Positions 1-6,891 of a DNA stretch of 29,323 bases are shown here, piece by piece (positions within the stretch are counted from its first letter, which is position 1; every line of letters begins with the position of its first letter). A program made the translations under genes and the position numbers. The notes beneath the pieces are model-generated. The model made no database searches. It saw only the letters and a program-made list of their open reading frames with translations, and was not told the DNA's origin. Where the stretch lies: positions 1-29,323 of the forward strand of contig CAJTTA010000027.1 in the NCBI GenBank assembly GCA_910579305.1, given 5' to 3'. Source of the DNA: an uncultured Muribaculaceae bacterium. GTDB lineage: Bacteria; Bacteroidota; Bacteroidia; Bacteroidales; Muribaculaceae.

Positions 1-70
1 TCCGCCTGGGGCTCGAACCCAGGACCCCAACATTAAAAGTGTTGTGCTCTACCAACTGAGCTAGCGAATC
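1..70 (-). tRNA. tRNA-Lys (anticodon TTT), 3' end cut by window edge
   Basis: Read on the minus strand from position 70, the sequence folds as a tRNA. The acceptor 5' strand is GATTCGC, the D-arm contains GCTCAGTTGGTAGAGC, the anticodon loop is CTTTTAA (anticodon TTT, lysine), and the T-arm has the GTTCGAG loop. The visible part of the acceptor 3' strand, GCGGA, pairs with the 5' strand; its last two bases, the discriminator base and any CCA lie beyond position 1. A canonical promoter lies just upstream (111-142). Confidence 0.95.
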
Positions 71-110
71 ATTGTAATGTCACATTGAGATTATCATCTC
101 TTTGACGGTG

Positions 111-142
111 CAAAATTAATACTTTTTTTTGAATTGGCCAAA
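111..142 (-). promoter_or_regulatory. Bacteroidota-type promoter of tRNA-Lys
   Basis: On the minus strand there is a -33 element TTTG (139-142), a 20-base spacer and a perfect -7 element TAATTTTG (111-118). This matches the primary sigma factor consensus of Bacteroidota. Transcription would start near 105, giving a leader of about 35 bases before the tRNA. Confidence 0.8.
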
Positions 143-425
143 ATTTATTGATTTTTTTAGGTCTTGTAGAGTCAATCGGTGAATGGAGTATTGGAGATTT
201 GTTCGATTAAGGTTTGCTATTGGTGCTTGATGCTTGATTAGCGCCGGATTATACTTCTTAAAAGATGGTCTCTTTGTTGTTATGTTGTGTATGTACTTTT
301 GGCTATTTAGGCCTTGTCGATTACTGATGCCAGAAGTGTTGTATTGCCGATATTGTAAGGTGAGGACTTACTGTTAAGCCAGTCATAGTCATTATCAAAG
401 CTTAGTTGTCAGAGTCCGTATATTG
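143..425. other. AT-rich gap with no gene seen
   Basis: This stretch lies between the tRNA-Lys promoter and the small broken gene. I see no ORF with coding character, no strong hairpin with a T-run, and no promoter match beyond the tRNA promoter at its edge. A short tandem TGCTTGA TGCTTGA near 222-236 is the only local repeat and is probably chance. Confidence 0.5.
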
Positions 426-735
426 TTATTTGATTTCTATGACTTCAATATAATCCGCTTCTTGCTTTCGTTGTGCTCTGGCAACGCCGTTGAAAAGTAG
501 GTTGATTTCTTCAGGAAGTAGACCTGTTATGCTGCCACTTCCATCGTTAATCTGCGCATTTATCTTAGGTGCAAACATAAATGTCTCATTGATTTCCACC
601 GCTACATGGCGACCTGTATTGGCTTCGGTTAATTGCCCCCATTTCATCATCCGCCTCATATTGCCATGGCACGGAAATCAAACCTGAGAAGGGATCATAT
701 TCTATTGTTGTCTTATGCACGGTAGTATTGAAAGA
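426..735 (-). pseudogene. Frameshifted remnant of a small unknown protein gene
   Basis: An intact 77-codon ORF (659 to 426) has protein-like composition (for example EINETFMFAPKINAQI and a charged C-terminus ending IEVIEIK). The adjacent reading frame upstream (735 to about 640) also reads as plausible protein (IEYDPFSGLISVPWQYEADD). The two frames join smoothly if one G is removed from the run of five C on the plus strand at 636-640, giving ...EADDEMGQLTEANTGRHV. Above 735 the frame is closed by a TAA and there is no ATG, so the 5' end is also missing. I do not recognise the family. It lies between tatC and tRNA-Lys on the same strand, with no promoter seen. The alternative is that the 77-codon ORF alone is a real small gene starting at 659 or 650. 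Confidence 0.45.
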
Positions 736-805
736 TTATGCGGTCTCCATTATTCCTAAAAGAATGTCTGTGTTCTCTCTGCGTCCGCAAAATCATTTCT
801 ATCCT

Positions 806-1609
806 TTATGCAAGGGATTGCCTTTTATTGGAATGTTTTACGATCAAGACACTTACTTCGTAAAGAATCCATATCGGCACCGATACCAGCATGAGTGTAA
901 ATATATCGGATGTGGGTGTGATTATGGCCGCTACAATAAGAATGATTACAATGGCATGCCTGCGGTATCGAGCCATAAAAGCGGAACTAAGTACTCCCAT
1001 GCGAGCGCATATCCAGGATATGACAGGTAATTCGCATATTACTCCCATGCATAGACTCATCATGATAAGAGTGCTCATATATGACTCAATTGAAATCATA
1101 TTTAACACGTCGTCGGCCACTTGATATGTTCCCAAAAACTGAAATGTAAGAGGGAATATAATCAGATAGCTCAGAGCTGCGCCCAAGATGAACATTATAT
1201 ATCCGCTTATCACCAGGCATGAGGCATATCGTCTTTCGTTGCTGTAAAGGCCTGGCGAGATGAAGCCGAATATCTGATACAGGGCAAATGGAGCAGCCAA
1301 TACGACTCCGGCACATAGGGCCGTTTTCAGGTGTATGATAAATTGCTGTGCGAGCCCAGTGTTAATAAGCTGCACATTGAAAGCGGCGGGGGGATCCATC
1401 TCTAAATGCTTGCATAGAAGACCAAGCAGCCTGTAGGTAATGAAATCATGATTCTTGGGGGCGAGCACAAAGTCAAACAGTTGCTCTTTAAATATGAAAG
1501 CAACTATGCTGAAAATACTCCAGACTGCAATTGTTCTTATTATTGCAGCCCGAAGTATGTCGAGATGTTCCCAAAAGCTTATTTTCCCGTCATCAGTATG
1601 CGGCATCAT
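806..1609 (-). CDS. tatC: Sec-independent protein translocase TatC
   Basis: TatC is the multi-spanning core of the twin-arginine translocase and recognises RR signal peptides of folded proteins at the cytoplasmic membrane. The 267-residue product has the family's N-terminal cytoplasmic motif FWEHLDILR (about residues 12-20), the first periplasmic-loop signature QIFGFISPGLYSNERR (about 111-127), and six hydrophobic segments. This length is typical for Bacteroidota TatC. ATG codons at 1609 and 1606 are both possible starts. It follows tatA by 17 bases and is the last gene of the operon read from 5614. No tatB is present, so this is a minimal TatA-TatC system. Two likely Tat substrates are encoded in the same operon. 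Confidence 0.96.
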   Translation of the reverse strand: MMPHTDDGKISFWEHLDILRAAIIRTIAVWSIFSIVAFIFKEQLFDFVLAPKNHDFITYRLLGLLCKHLEMDPPAAFNVQLINTGLAQQFIIHLKTALCAGVVLAAPFALYQIFGFISPGLYSNERRYASCLVISGYIMFILGAALSYLIIFPLTFQFLGTYQVADDVLNMISIESYMSTLIMMSLCMGVICELPVISWICARMGVLSSAFMARYRRHAIVIILIVAAIITPTSDIFTLMLVSVPIWILYEVSVLIVKHSNKRQSLA

Positions 1610-1626
1610 TAAGGCAATCTTTACAT

Positions 1627-1797
1627 CTACTTATCCTCATCCTTGTCTTCCTCTTTCATCCCGTCCTTGAAAGCGCGCACTCCTTTGCCGAGCCCCTTCA
1701 TAAGTTCCGGAATCTTTTTACCTCCAAAGAGAAGCAGCACCACCAGTGCTATCAATAGAATCTCAGATGCACCGAGTCCTCCTATGAACAGTAACAT
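1627..1797 (-). CDS. tatA: Twin-arginine translocase subunit TatA (56 aa)
   Basis: TatA oligomerises to form the transport path of the Tat system. This gene is too short for most ORF cut-offs, but the product is clear: a short N-terminus, one transmembrane segment (SEILLIALVVLLLFGG, about residues 11-26), the hinge FGGKKIPEL, an amphipathic helix (MKGLGKGVRAFKDGM) and a charged tail rich in D, E and K. ATG is at 1797 and TAG at 1627-1629. It starts 4 bases after the stop of the ECF S-component gene and ends 17 bases before tatC, so all three are surely co-transcribed. It presumably also fills the TatB role, as in other TatAC-only bacteria. Confidence 0.95.
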   Translation of the reverse strand: MLLFIGGLGASEILLIALVVLLLFGGKKIPELMKGLGKGVRAFKDGMKEEDKDEDK

Positions 1798-1801
1798 AAT
1801 C

Positions 1802-2311
1802 TTATTTCCTTATAATATAGTTAATAACAGCCCAGCCTCCTGCAATCTGAAGCAGCATACCCGGGATACCTATTCTGAAATCTTGACAGGCAAGATATAA
1901 ATCGCCTTTCATAGCCCATTCTCCAAGTGTGCCGAGAATCTGATATCCGGCCACTACTGCAGTCAAGACACATAGTGACGCCTTGTTGAAGCGGCGGGCC
2001 GCATATCCCGCCATGACAGCCAGTAATACGGATTTAAGCATGATCGCAGGAAGTCCATCCATGCCGGGCATGCCGAAAAGCAGCGAATTTACTGCCGGCG
2101 AAGCCATGGCTGTGAGCAGTCCTACCCGCCATCCATATTTATATGCGCCTATGAGAGTGAAGAAATATATGGGAAGCCATGTCATGCCTCCATGCGGCAC
2201 AAGGTGAAACAGTTGGGGCATCACTATATTGCCCATGATAAAGATAGCGGCTGCCAGATATGTCTTTGCACTATCGAATGGCAGAGCATGTAGCTTGAGG
2301 GTCGCTTGCAT
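1802..2311 (-). CDS. ECF-type transporter substrate-binding (S) component, substrate unknown
   Basis: The 169-residue product is a small hydrophobic membrane protein with five or six predicted helices. Features such as MPQLFHLVPHGGMTWLPIYF and YKYGWRVGLLTAMASP resemble the S-component families (ECF transporter S component) annotated in Bacteroidota. S components bind a vitamin or other micronutrient and work with shared EcfT/EcfA proteins, none of which are in this window. The ATG at 2311 lies 41 bases inside the upstream DUF1893 gene, which suggests translational coupling; I keep this start because LPFDSAKTYLAAAIF ahead of the next Met reads as a normal first helix. tatA follows 4 bases downstream. 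The substrate cannot be read from the sequence. Confidence 0.75.
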   Translation of the reverse strand: MQATLKLHALPFDSAKTYLAAAIFIMGNIVMPQLFHLVPHGGMTWLPIYFFTLIGAYKYGWRVGLLTAMASPAVNSLLFGMPGMDGLPAIMLKSVLLAVMAGYAARRFNKASLCVLTAVVAGYQILGTLGEWAMKGDLYLACQDFRIGIPGMLLQIAGGWAVINYIIRK

Positions 2312-2744
2312 TGGATTGTGGAATATTTATGGATTTTATGAAATTTTCGATCAGTGGCAGACAATCTGCAGCCGACTGGCAATCGCTGCACAGAGCCTCT
2401 ACCGGACATATGCCTGTGCCTGCACGATTAATTATATTAGGGACGCACTTAGCGAAAGTGACATGCACGGAGGCCGTTTTGAACATCTCCAGGGCCGGAA
2501 CGCTTATCACATCGGCATACGCCTCCTTCACGCAGCCCAGAATCATCAGTGCGGCAGCCCCTTTGCCTATCACCTTATCGGCAATCATTGCGCCTGAAAG
2601 CATAGAAGGGTTCCACTTAAGCAGCCGCAGCAAGTCCTTTACTCCGCGTTCATGACACAGCGAGATACTCCCATTATTGGCGATCACACAGGAGCATTGC
2701 TCCAAGTGCAATATAGCTGCTAATTCTTCAATAGTCTTATTCAT
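2271..2744 (-). CDS. DUF1893 (TM1506-like) protein
   Basis: This soluble 157-residue protein matches the DUF1893 pattern, with the core GAMIADKVIGKGAAALMILG at about residues 51-70. From memory, that family has a cytidine-deaminase-like fold and no established function. The C-terminal part has four regularly spaced cysteines, C113-x5-C119-x2-C122-x5-C128, which could bind a metal or an Fe-S cluster. The ATG (2744-2742) overlaps the stop of the aldo/keto reductase gene by one base (TAATG), a classic translational-coupling arrangement. Its 3' end overlaps the ECF S-component gene by 41 bases. The neighbours suggest a redox role, but this is only context. Confidence 0.8.
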   Translation of the reverse strand: MNKTIEELAAILHLEQCSCVIANNGSISLCHERGVKDLLRLLKWNPSMLSGAMIADKVIGKGAAALMILGCVKEAYADVISVPALEMFKTASVHVTFAKCVPNIINRAGTGICPVEALCSDCQSAADCLPLIENFIKSINIPQSNASDPQATCSAIR

Positions 2745-4141
2745 TATAAAACGCCTTGCTTGAGTGCTTCCACGTATTGATCAATACGATGAAGTTCTGT
2801 TGGTATGTCTATCGACTGCGGACAATGCGGGACACACTGCTTACAGCCTATGCAGTGGCTTGCCTGTCGGAGTTTAGGCACCGACCTGTCATAGCCTATA
2901 AGGAATGCCCTGCGGGCCTCTGCATAGTTTTGAGACTGACTGCTTTCGGCCACATTTCCCTGATTGACGCACTTGTTATAGTGAAGCAATATTGCCGGGA
3001 TATCTATTCCATAAGGGCAAGGCATGCAATACTTGCAGTCGTTGCAGGCCACGGTGGGATACTGCACCATAAGGTCAGCCGTGTCATATAGGAATTGCAT
3101 TTCCTCATCAGACAGCGGATCAAGAGGGCAGTATGTGCGCAGATTATCTTCAAGGTGCTCCATATATGTCATTCCGCTCAACACGGTTAATACCCCCGGG
3201 TGAGTGCCGGCATATCGGAAAGCCCATGATGCTACACTGTGTTCCGGCTCCCGTTGCTTGAGCCTGACAGCAATGTGATCAGGTACATTCGAGAGTCGGC
3301 CGCCAAGCAACGGCTCCATGATTATGGCAGGAATGCCGCGCTTTTCCAACTCGCCATACAGGTACTCACCATCCATATTACGAGGGTTTAACTCCCTGGC
3401 ATGTTTCCAGTCGAGATAATTAAGCTGGATCTGCACGAAATCCCATTGGTATTTGTCATGATTGGCAAGAGCCCAGTCAAATACCGCTATGTCTCCATAG
3501 TAAGAGAATCCAAGATTTCTTATTCTTCCGGCCTTGCGTTCCGCCAGAAGAAAATCAAGAATCCCGTTATCGATAAACCGGGCCCTGAATTCCTCCATAC
3601 CATTGCCCGTGCCTATGGCGTGAAGCAGCATGTAATCGATATAGTCGGTCTGAAGCTCCTTGAGCGAATTGCGATATATGGCTACCGAAGCATTATGTGA
3701 CCAGGTCTGAGGCGCGAAATTCGACATTTTAGTCGCAATGAAATAATCCTTGCGCGGATGCCGCGCCAAAGCTACTCCCGTGGCATGCTCCGAATGACCG
3801 CGGCAATATGCGGGCGATGTGTCAAAATAGTTCACACCATGAGCGATAGCCGTATCAACCAGCCTATTGATGGTCTCCTGATCAAGCTTCTCCTCATCAT
3901 TACCTATGGTGGGCCAGCGCATGCAGCCATAGCCGAGTATTGACACCTTGTCACCTGATGATGGATTGAGGCGATAAGTCATCTTGTCGGTTGTAATATC
4001 CGTGAGGGCCGCACTCTTCTCGGAGAGCTGTCCGGCAGGACTCTTGCACCCTGCCAGAGCAAGTCCTGTCACTCCGGCGCCAACGCCAAGCCGTTTCATG
4101 AAATCACGGCGGCTTATGTCATGATCCTTCATCTTTTTCAT
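2744..4141 (-). CDS. Tat-signal aldo/keto reductase lipoprotein with C-terminal 2x[4Fe-4S] domain
   Basis: The 465-residue product starts with a twin-arginine signal (SRRDFMK; R11, R12), then a hydrophobic stretch and the lipobox LAGC (C32), so it is predicted to be exported folded and lipid-anchored. Residues about 55-340 form an aldo/keto reductase barrel with the family's Asp-Tyr-Lys-His elements visible in NYFDTSPAYCRGHSE, ATKMSN and LLHAIG. The C-terminus is ferredoxin-like, with CNDCKYCMPCP (C366, C369, C372, C375) and CIGCKQCVPHCP (C430, C433, C436, C440). AKR-ferredoxin fusions are common in anaerobes; export is the unusual part. The gene starts 10 bases after the membrane Fe-S gene and overlaps the next gene by one base. 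The substrate is unknown. Confidence 0.9.
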   Translation of the reverse strand: MKKMKDHDISRRDFMKRLGVGAGVTGLALAGCKSPAGQLSEKSAALTDITTDKMTYRLNPSSGDKVSILGYGCMRWPTIGNDEEKLDQETINRLVDTAIAHGVNYFDTSPAYCRGHSEHATGVALARHPRKDYFIATKMSNFAPQTWSHNASVAIYRNSLKELQTDYIDYMLLHAIGTGNGMEEFRARFIDNGILDFLLAERKAGRIRNLGFSYYGDIAVFDWALANHDKYQWDFVQIQLNYLDWKHARELNPRNMDGEYLYGELEKRGIPAIIMEPLLGGRLSNVPDHIAVRLKQREPEHSVASWAFRYAGTHPGVLTVLSGMTYMEHLEDNLRTYCPLDPLSDEEMQFLYDTADLMVQYPTVACNDCKYCMPCPYGIDIPAILLHYNKCVNQGNVAESSQSQNYAEARRAFLIGYDRSVPKLRQASHCIGCKQCVPHCPQSIDIPTELHRIDQYVEALKQGVL

Positions 4142-4151
4142 AGCTTTAGGA

Positions 4152-5069
4152 TTATATTACTCTATGCTTTTCATGCCCTTCCACATAGATCGCACTGAAC
4201 GGGCGTGAAGGGCAAAGATTCTCGCAGGCACCACAACCGATGCACTTCTCAGTGTTTACTACAAGAATCCTTGGGGCACTATCCTTGCCGGCAGCCGATT
4301 CTACCATCTTAATGGCCCCTACAGGGCAGTGCCGGGCACAGTTGCCACATTCCACTCCATCCGTCACAGGGATGCAATTCTTCTTTATCCACACAGCATG
4401 GCCTATCTGGATCGATGATTTATCGGCACGCGAGACAGGCCTGATAGCTCCCGCAGGACACACATTCGAACACCTGGTGCATTCCGGGCGGCAATATCCG
4501 CGCTCATAAGATGACTCTGGCTGCATCAGAGAGTCAGGGTCAGCCGAAGGTCTGAGCACTCCATTGGGGCACGCCGATATGCAGAGCTGGCAGGCAGTGC
4601 AATGAGAAGCCATGTTGGCAATTCCCTGTGCTCCGGGAGGCACGATTTTGGTCTTTCTTGCAGGAATCTTCTTATCCATTATGACAGCCAGGCCACCGTC
4701 CACCGTCTTCTCCTGAGCGCGCAGCGCTACAGTAGAGGCAATTGCAGCAGTAGCGGTAAGGAATTGTCTTCTCGACTCATCATGTGTCGAGGCACTCCCG
4801 GTCGATGAGGTATTGCGGCGACGGGAATAAGATATCGCACCTTTATGGCAAGCCCCGATGCAGTCAAAGCAACTGACGCAACGCGAGTAATCAATGGCAT
4901 GCTCTTTGCTGTTGATGCATGCAGCTTTACAATTCCGTGCACAAAGGCCGCAACTATGGCATATGGTGTTGCAATAAGTTCTGCCGTTGCGATAGGCAAG
5001 AATGCCGAGAATGACGATAGTGACCAGCGCTACAGCGAGAGTCACATAGCTTTTCAGCCATATATCCAC
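4152..5069 (-). CDS. 4Fe-4S binding membrane protein, C-terminal part after in-frame TGA
   Basis: This 305-codon ORF is in the same frame as the upstream ORF (5558-5103) and is separated from it only by TGA at 5103-5105 and 33 further bases that still read as protein (DSYAFYSV). The only local start is GTG at 5069. It encodes one membrane helix, the motif CNTICHSCGLCARNC, a second cluster CVSCFDCIGACH, then an internal twin-arginine segment SRRQFLTATAAIASTVAL (R100, R101), and an exported-looking domain with cluster motifs CTACQLCISACP, CTRCSNVCP, CGNCARHCP and CIGCGACENLCP. In homologues as I recall them, both halves are one NapH/CcoG-like protein, and about 25 residues normally separate CNTIC from the next cluster. 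This may be a pseudogene, a split gene or a sequencing error. The next gene begins 10 bases downstream. Confidence 0.75.
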   Translation of the reverse strand: MDIWLKSYVTLAVALVTIVILGILAYRNGRTYCNTICHSCGLCARNCKAACINSKEHAIDYSRCVSCFDCIGACHKGAISYSRRRNTSSTGSASTHDESRRQFLTATAAIASTVALRAQEKTVDGGLAVIMDKKIPARKTKIVPPGAQGIANMASHCTACQLCISACPNGVLRPSADPDSLMQPESSYERGYCRPECTRCSNVCPAGAIRPVSRADKSSIQIGHAVWIKKNCIPVTDGVECGNCARHCPVGAIKMVESAAGKDSAPRILVVNTEKCIGCGACENLCPSRPFSAIYVEGHEKHRVI

Positions 5070-5102
5070 CGAGTAGAACGCATAGCTGTCATGAGCCTCA
5101 GC

Positions 5103-5558
5103 TCAGGACGCAAGCATATTGTTGCCCCATTGCCACAGAGGAGCGAGCAGCGATTGCGCGATGCGTCCGTAGGCACTGTAAGGAGCCAGTAAAGCAACCA
5201 GCGAGCCGATCCCTCCGATGATAGCTACAACCATCAGAGCCAGCACGGCATATCTTACCACGGTTTTAGCCACAGAATAGGAGTAACGATTCTTTTGGAC
5301 TTTCTTGCCGATCCATCCAAAACCGTCTTGCATCACGCCTAACGGGCAGATGATGGAGCAATACACGCGTCCGAATAAGAGAGTCATTATAACAAGGGCC
5401 AAAATGACACCCACATTCAATGCCAGCAGAGCAGGCAGGAACTGAATCTTGACCATCCAGCCCATCCAGCGGTGTATTGTGCCTGTAAAATCTAAAAACA
5501 GGAGAGTAATCATGGAGAAAAAGATTACCGCCAGCAGTCTTCTTGTTTGTTTTAACAT
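5103..5558 (-). CDS. 4Fe-4S binding membrane protein, N-terminal part (NapH/CcoG-like)
   Basis: The 151-residue product is hydrophobic, with about four membrane helices: one near residues 8-25, one near 40-63, and two near 98-130. It contains the NapH-type motif GRVYCSIICPLGVMQD at about 63-78, with its two cysteines near the membrane surface. Proteins of this type pass electrons between quinones or flavins and Fe-S partners in the cytoplasmic membrane. The ORF ends at a TGA (5103-5105) in the middle of what should be one continuous reading frame, since protein-like sequence continues in the same frame to 4152. It is the first gene of the operon, 44-50 bases downstream of a -7 box. If the TGA is real, this fragment has the first Cys pair but no ferredoxin clusters. 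Confidence 0.8.
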   Translation of the reverse strand: MLKQTRRLLAVIFFSMITLLFLDFTGTIHRWMGWMVKIQFLPALLALNVGVILALVIMTLLFGRVYCSIICPLGVMQDGFGWIGKKVQKNRYSYSVAKTVVRYAVLALMVVAIIGGIGSLVALLAPYSAYGRIAQSLLAPLWQWGNNMLAS

Positions 5559-5606
5559 TCTATGGAAGTATTATAGAGAGCGTTCAGACAATCAACGTTA
5601 ATGCTG

Positions 5607-5614
5607 CAAAGGTA
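5607..5614 (-). promoter_or_regulatory. -7 promoter element of the Fe-S / tatAC operon
   Basis: The minus strand reads TACCTTTG, a perfect TAnnTTTG -7 element. Transcription would start near 5602, about 45 bases before the ATG at 5558. The -33 region (around 5634-5638) is a poor match. No further promoter match was noticed between the six genes down to 806, in agreement with a single operon. Confidence 0.6.
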
Positions 5615-6064
5615 GTAATTCCTTGATCCTTGACTATTGCACATATTGCCATGACGGTTGCATATTTTCTTCTTTATCCTCACACGTTATGTGTTGTTAA
5701 AGAATCATTATCGGAATTTAAATCGCCACGAAAGCAGAAAAATCAAGTTAACTATTTGATTAACGGATATTCACACATATTATTATATCAATTCAAAATT
5801 CCCCCTCTCTTAAATCGATGCCGGCCTATGGAAGATAAAAATCATAGAATAAGCTTTTGTGTCAAAAGGGTAAGATTAAGTATGCTAAATATTGTTTACT
5901 ATCTCATAATATGATTGGGAATTGCCGATGTAATGAAATAAATGGCGGGCAGCAAAAGAGGCAGGGCAGAGCCCGCCTACGTTGCAGAGCGGAGTGCTCG
6001 GCTCAGGCTGTTGATCGCAGATGTCAAAAAAACTTATTGCAGGGAGCAGGCGTTTTAACATAAA
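5615..6064. other. Divergent intergenic region, no clear gene
   Basis: About 450 bases separate the operon promoter from the channel gene. The left 300 bases are AT-rich with no coding character; they include an imperfect palindrome, GTTAA-N8-TTAAC near 5748-5765, which might be an operator. The right end is GC-richer: a 7-bp inverted repeat, GGCGGGC (5944-5950) and GCCCGCC (5971-5977), with a 20-base loop, and a 38-codon ORF (5942-6058) in the same frame as the channel gene that stops 6 bases before its ATG. I could not find a TAnnTTTG promoter for the channel gene. Confidence 0.5.
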
Positions 6065-6850
6065 ATGCTTGCTCCCATGCTGTTTCATCTCGCTCCCGGC
6101 ACACGCGCCTATCGTAGCGCCTACACCTTTCTGCACCTCATAGTGCTCTCGCTCTCCATCTACCTGGTGGTGAGCATAAGCATCGACACATTCCGAGGAA
6201 TAGACTTCTATGCTCCGCGCTATCTGCACACACAGTTCTACATCTGCATAGCCTTCATTGCGGTATTCTTTCTCGAACTCGCTCTCGCAGAAAAGAAATG
6301 GCGGTTCCTGCGCAATAATCTGCTGTTTCTTCTTGTATCGGTGCCATATCTCGATCTCTTCAATCTATATCACGTGAACTTCACTCCGCAAGTGGCCTAC
6401 CTGGTGCAGTATATCCCCCTTGTGCGAGGCGGCTATGCCTTGGCCATAGTAGTGGGAACGTTTACCTACAATCGGGCCGCATCCATCTTCGTGACATATC
6501 TTGTCACCCTCATGGCCACAGTATATTTCGGCTCCCTCATGTTCTACCTATTTGAAAACAAGGTGAATGTAGGAGTCAACAGCTACACTGACTCCTTATG
6601 GTGGGCACTCATGGACATGACTACCGTGGGGAGCGACATACACCCCGTCACGCCTCCCGGCAAGGTCATAGCCGTAGTGCTTGCCGCGCTCGGCATGATG
6701 ATGTTTCCCATATTCACAGTATACATCACCAGCCTTATCTCACACCGCAGGGCCAGCTCGGATGCCGACATGGCACTGCCACAGGGGCTGAGCCGCCTTC
6801 ACGATGCTCTCAAGGAGGGACACACCCTTGCGGAGACTTCAAAAAAGTGA
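6065..6850 (+). CDS. Potassium-channel family protein with TTVGSD filter
   Basis: The 261-residue membrane protein has a six-helix voltage-gated-channel layout: helices near residues 22-40, 57-75, 84-100, 110-132 and 138-164, a pore helix SLWWALMDM, and a last helix near 201-225. The selectivity filter reads T186-T187-V188-G189-S190-D191, where canonical potassium channels have TVGYG. There is no obvious charge-rich S4 helix, no TrkA-N domain and only a short cytoplasmic tail. It probably conducts potassium or a less selective cation current across the inner membrane. ATG at 6065 or 6077 could start it; I chose 6065 because an in-frame TAA lies at 6056-6058. The next gene has its own promoter. 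Confidence 0.85.
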   Translation: MLAPMLFHLAPGTRAYRSAYTFLHLIVLSLSIYLVVSISIDTFRGIDFYAPRYLHTQFYICIAFIAVFFLELALAEKKWRFLRNNLLFLLVSVPYLDLFNLYHVNFTPQVAYLVQYIPLVRGGYALAIVVGTFTYNRAASIFVTYLVTLMATVYFGSLMFYLFENKVNVGVNSYTDSLWWALMDMTTVGSDIHPVTPPGKVIAVVLAALGMMMFPIFTVYITSLISHRRASSDADMALPQGLSRLHDALKEGHTLAETSKK

Positions 6851-6859
6851 TTGTGAAAA

Positions 6860-6891
6860 TTTGGGTAATTGCCGCGAAAGCATTAATTTTG
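6860..6891 (+). promoter_or_regulatory. Promoter of the Fur-family gene (and probably purA)
   Basis: TTTG (6860-6863), a 20-base spacer and TAATTTTG (6884-6891) form a consensus Bacteroidota promoter just after the channel gene's stop. The predicted start near 6897 leaves a leader of about 45 bases before the ATG at 6942. This supports the 6942 start over any upstream codon. Confidence 0.8.

Noticed and set aside
1..735. tRNA-Lys as the integration site of a mobile element visible in this window
   Set aside because: Integration normally uses the tRNA 3' end, which points out of the window. No integrase or direct repeat of the tRNA end is found on this side.
5103..5105. TGA in the Fe-S gene as a selenocysteine codon or a reassigned tryptophan codon
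   Set aside because: I see no SECIS-like hairpin evidence behind it, the position is not a redox-motif residue, and other genes in the window end normally with TGA (for example the M6 protease and DUF1015 genes).
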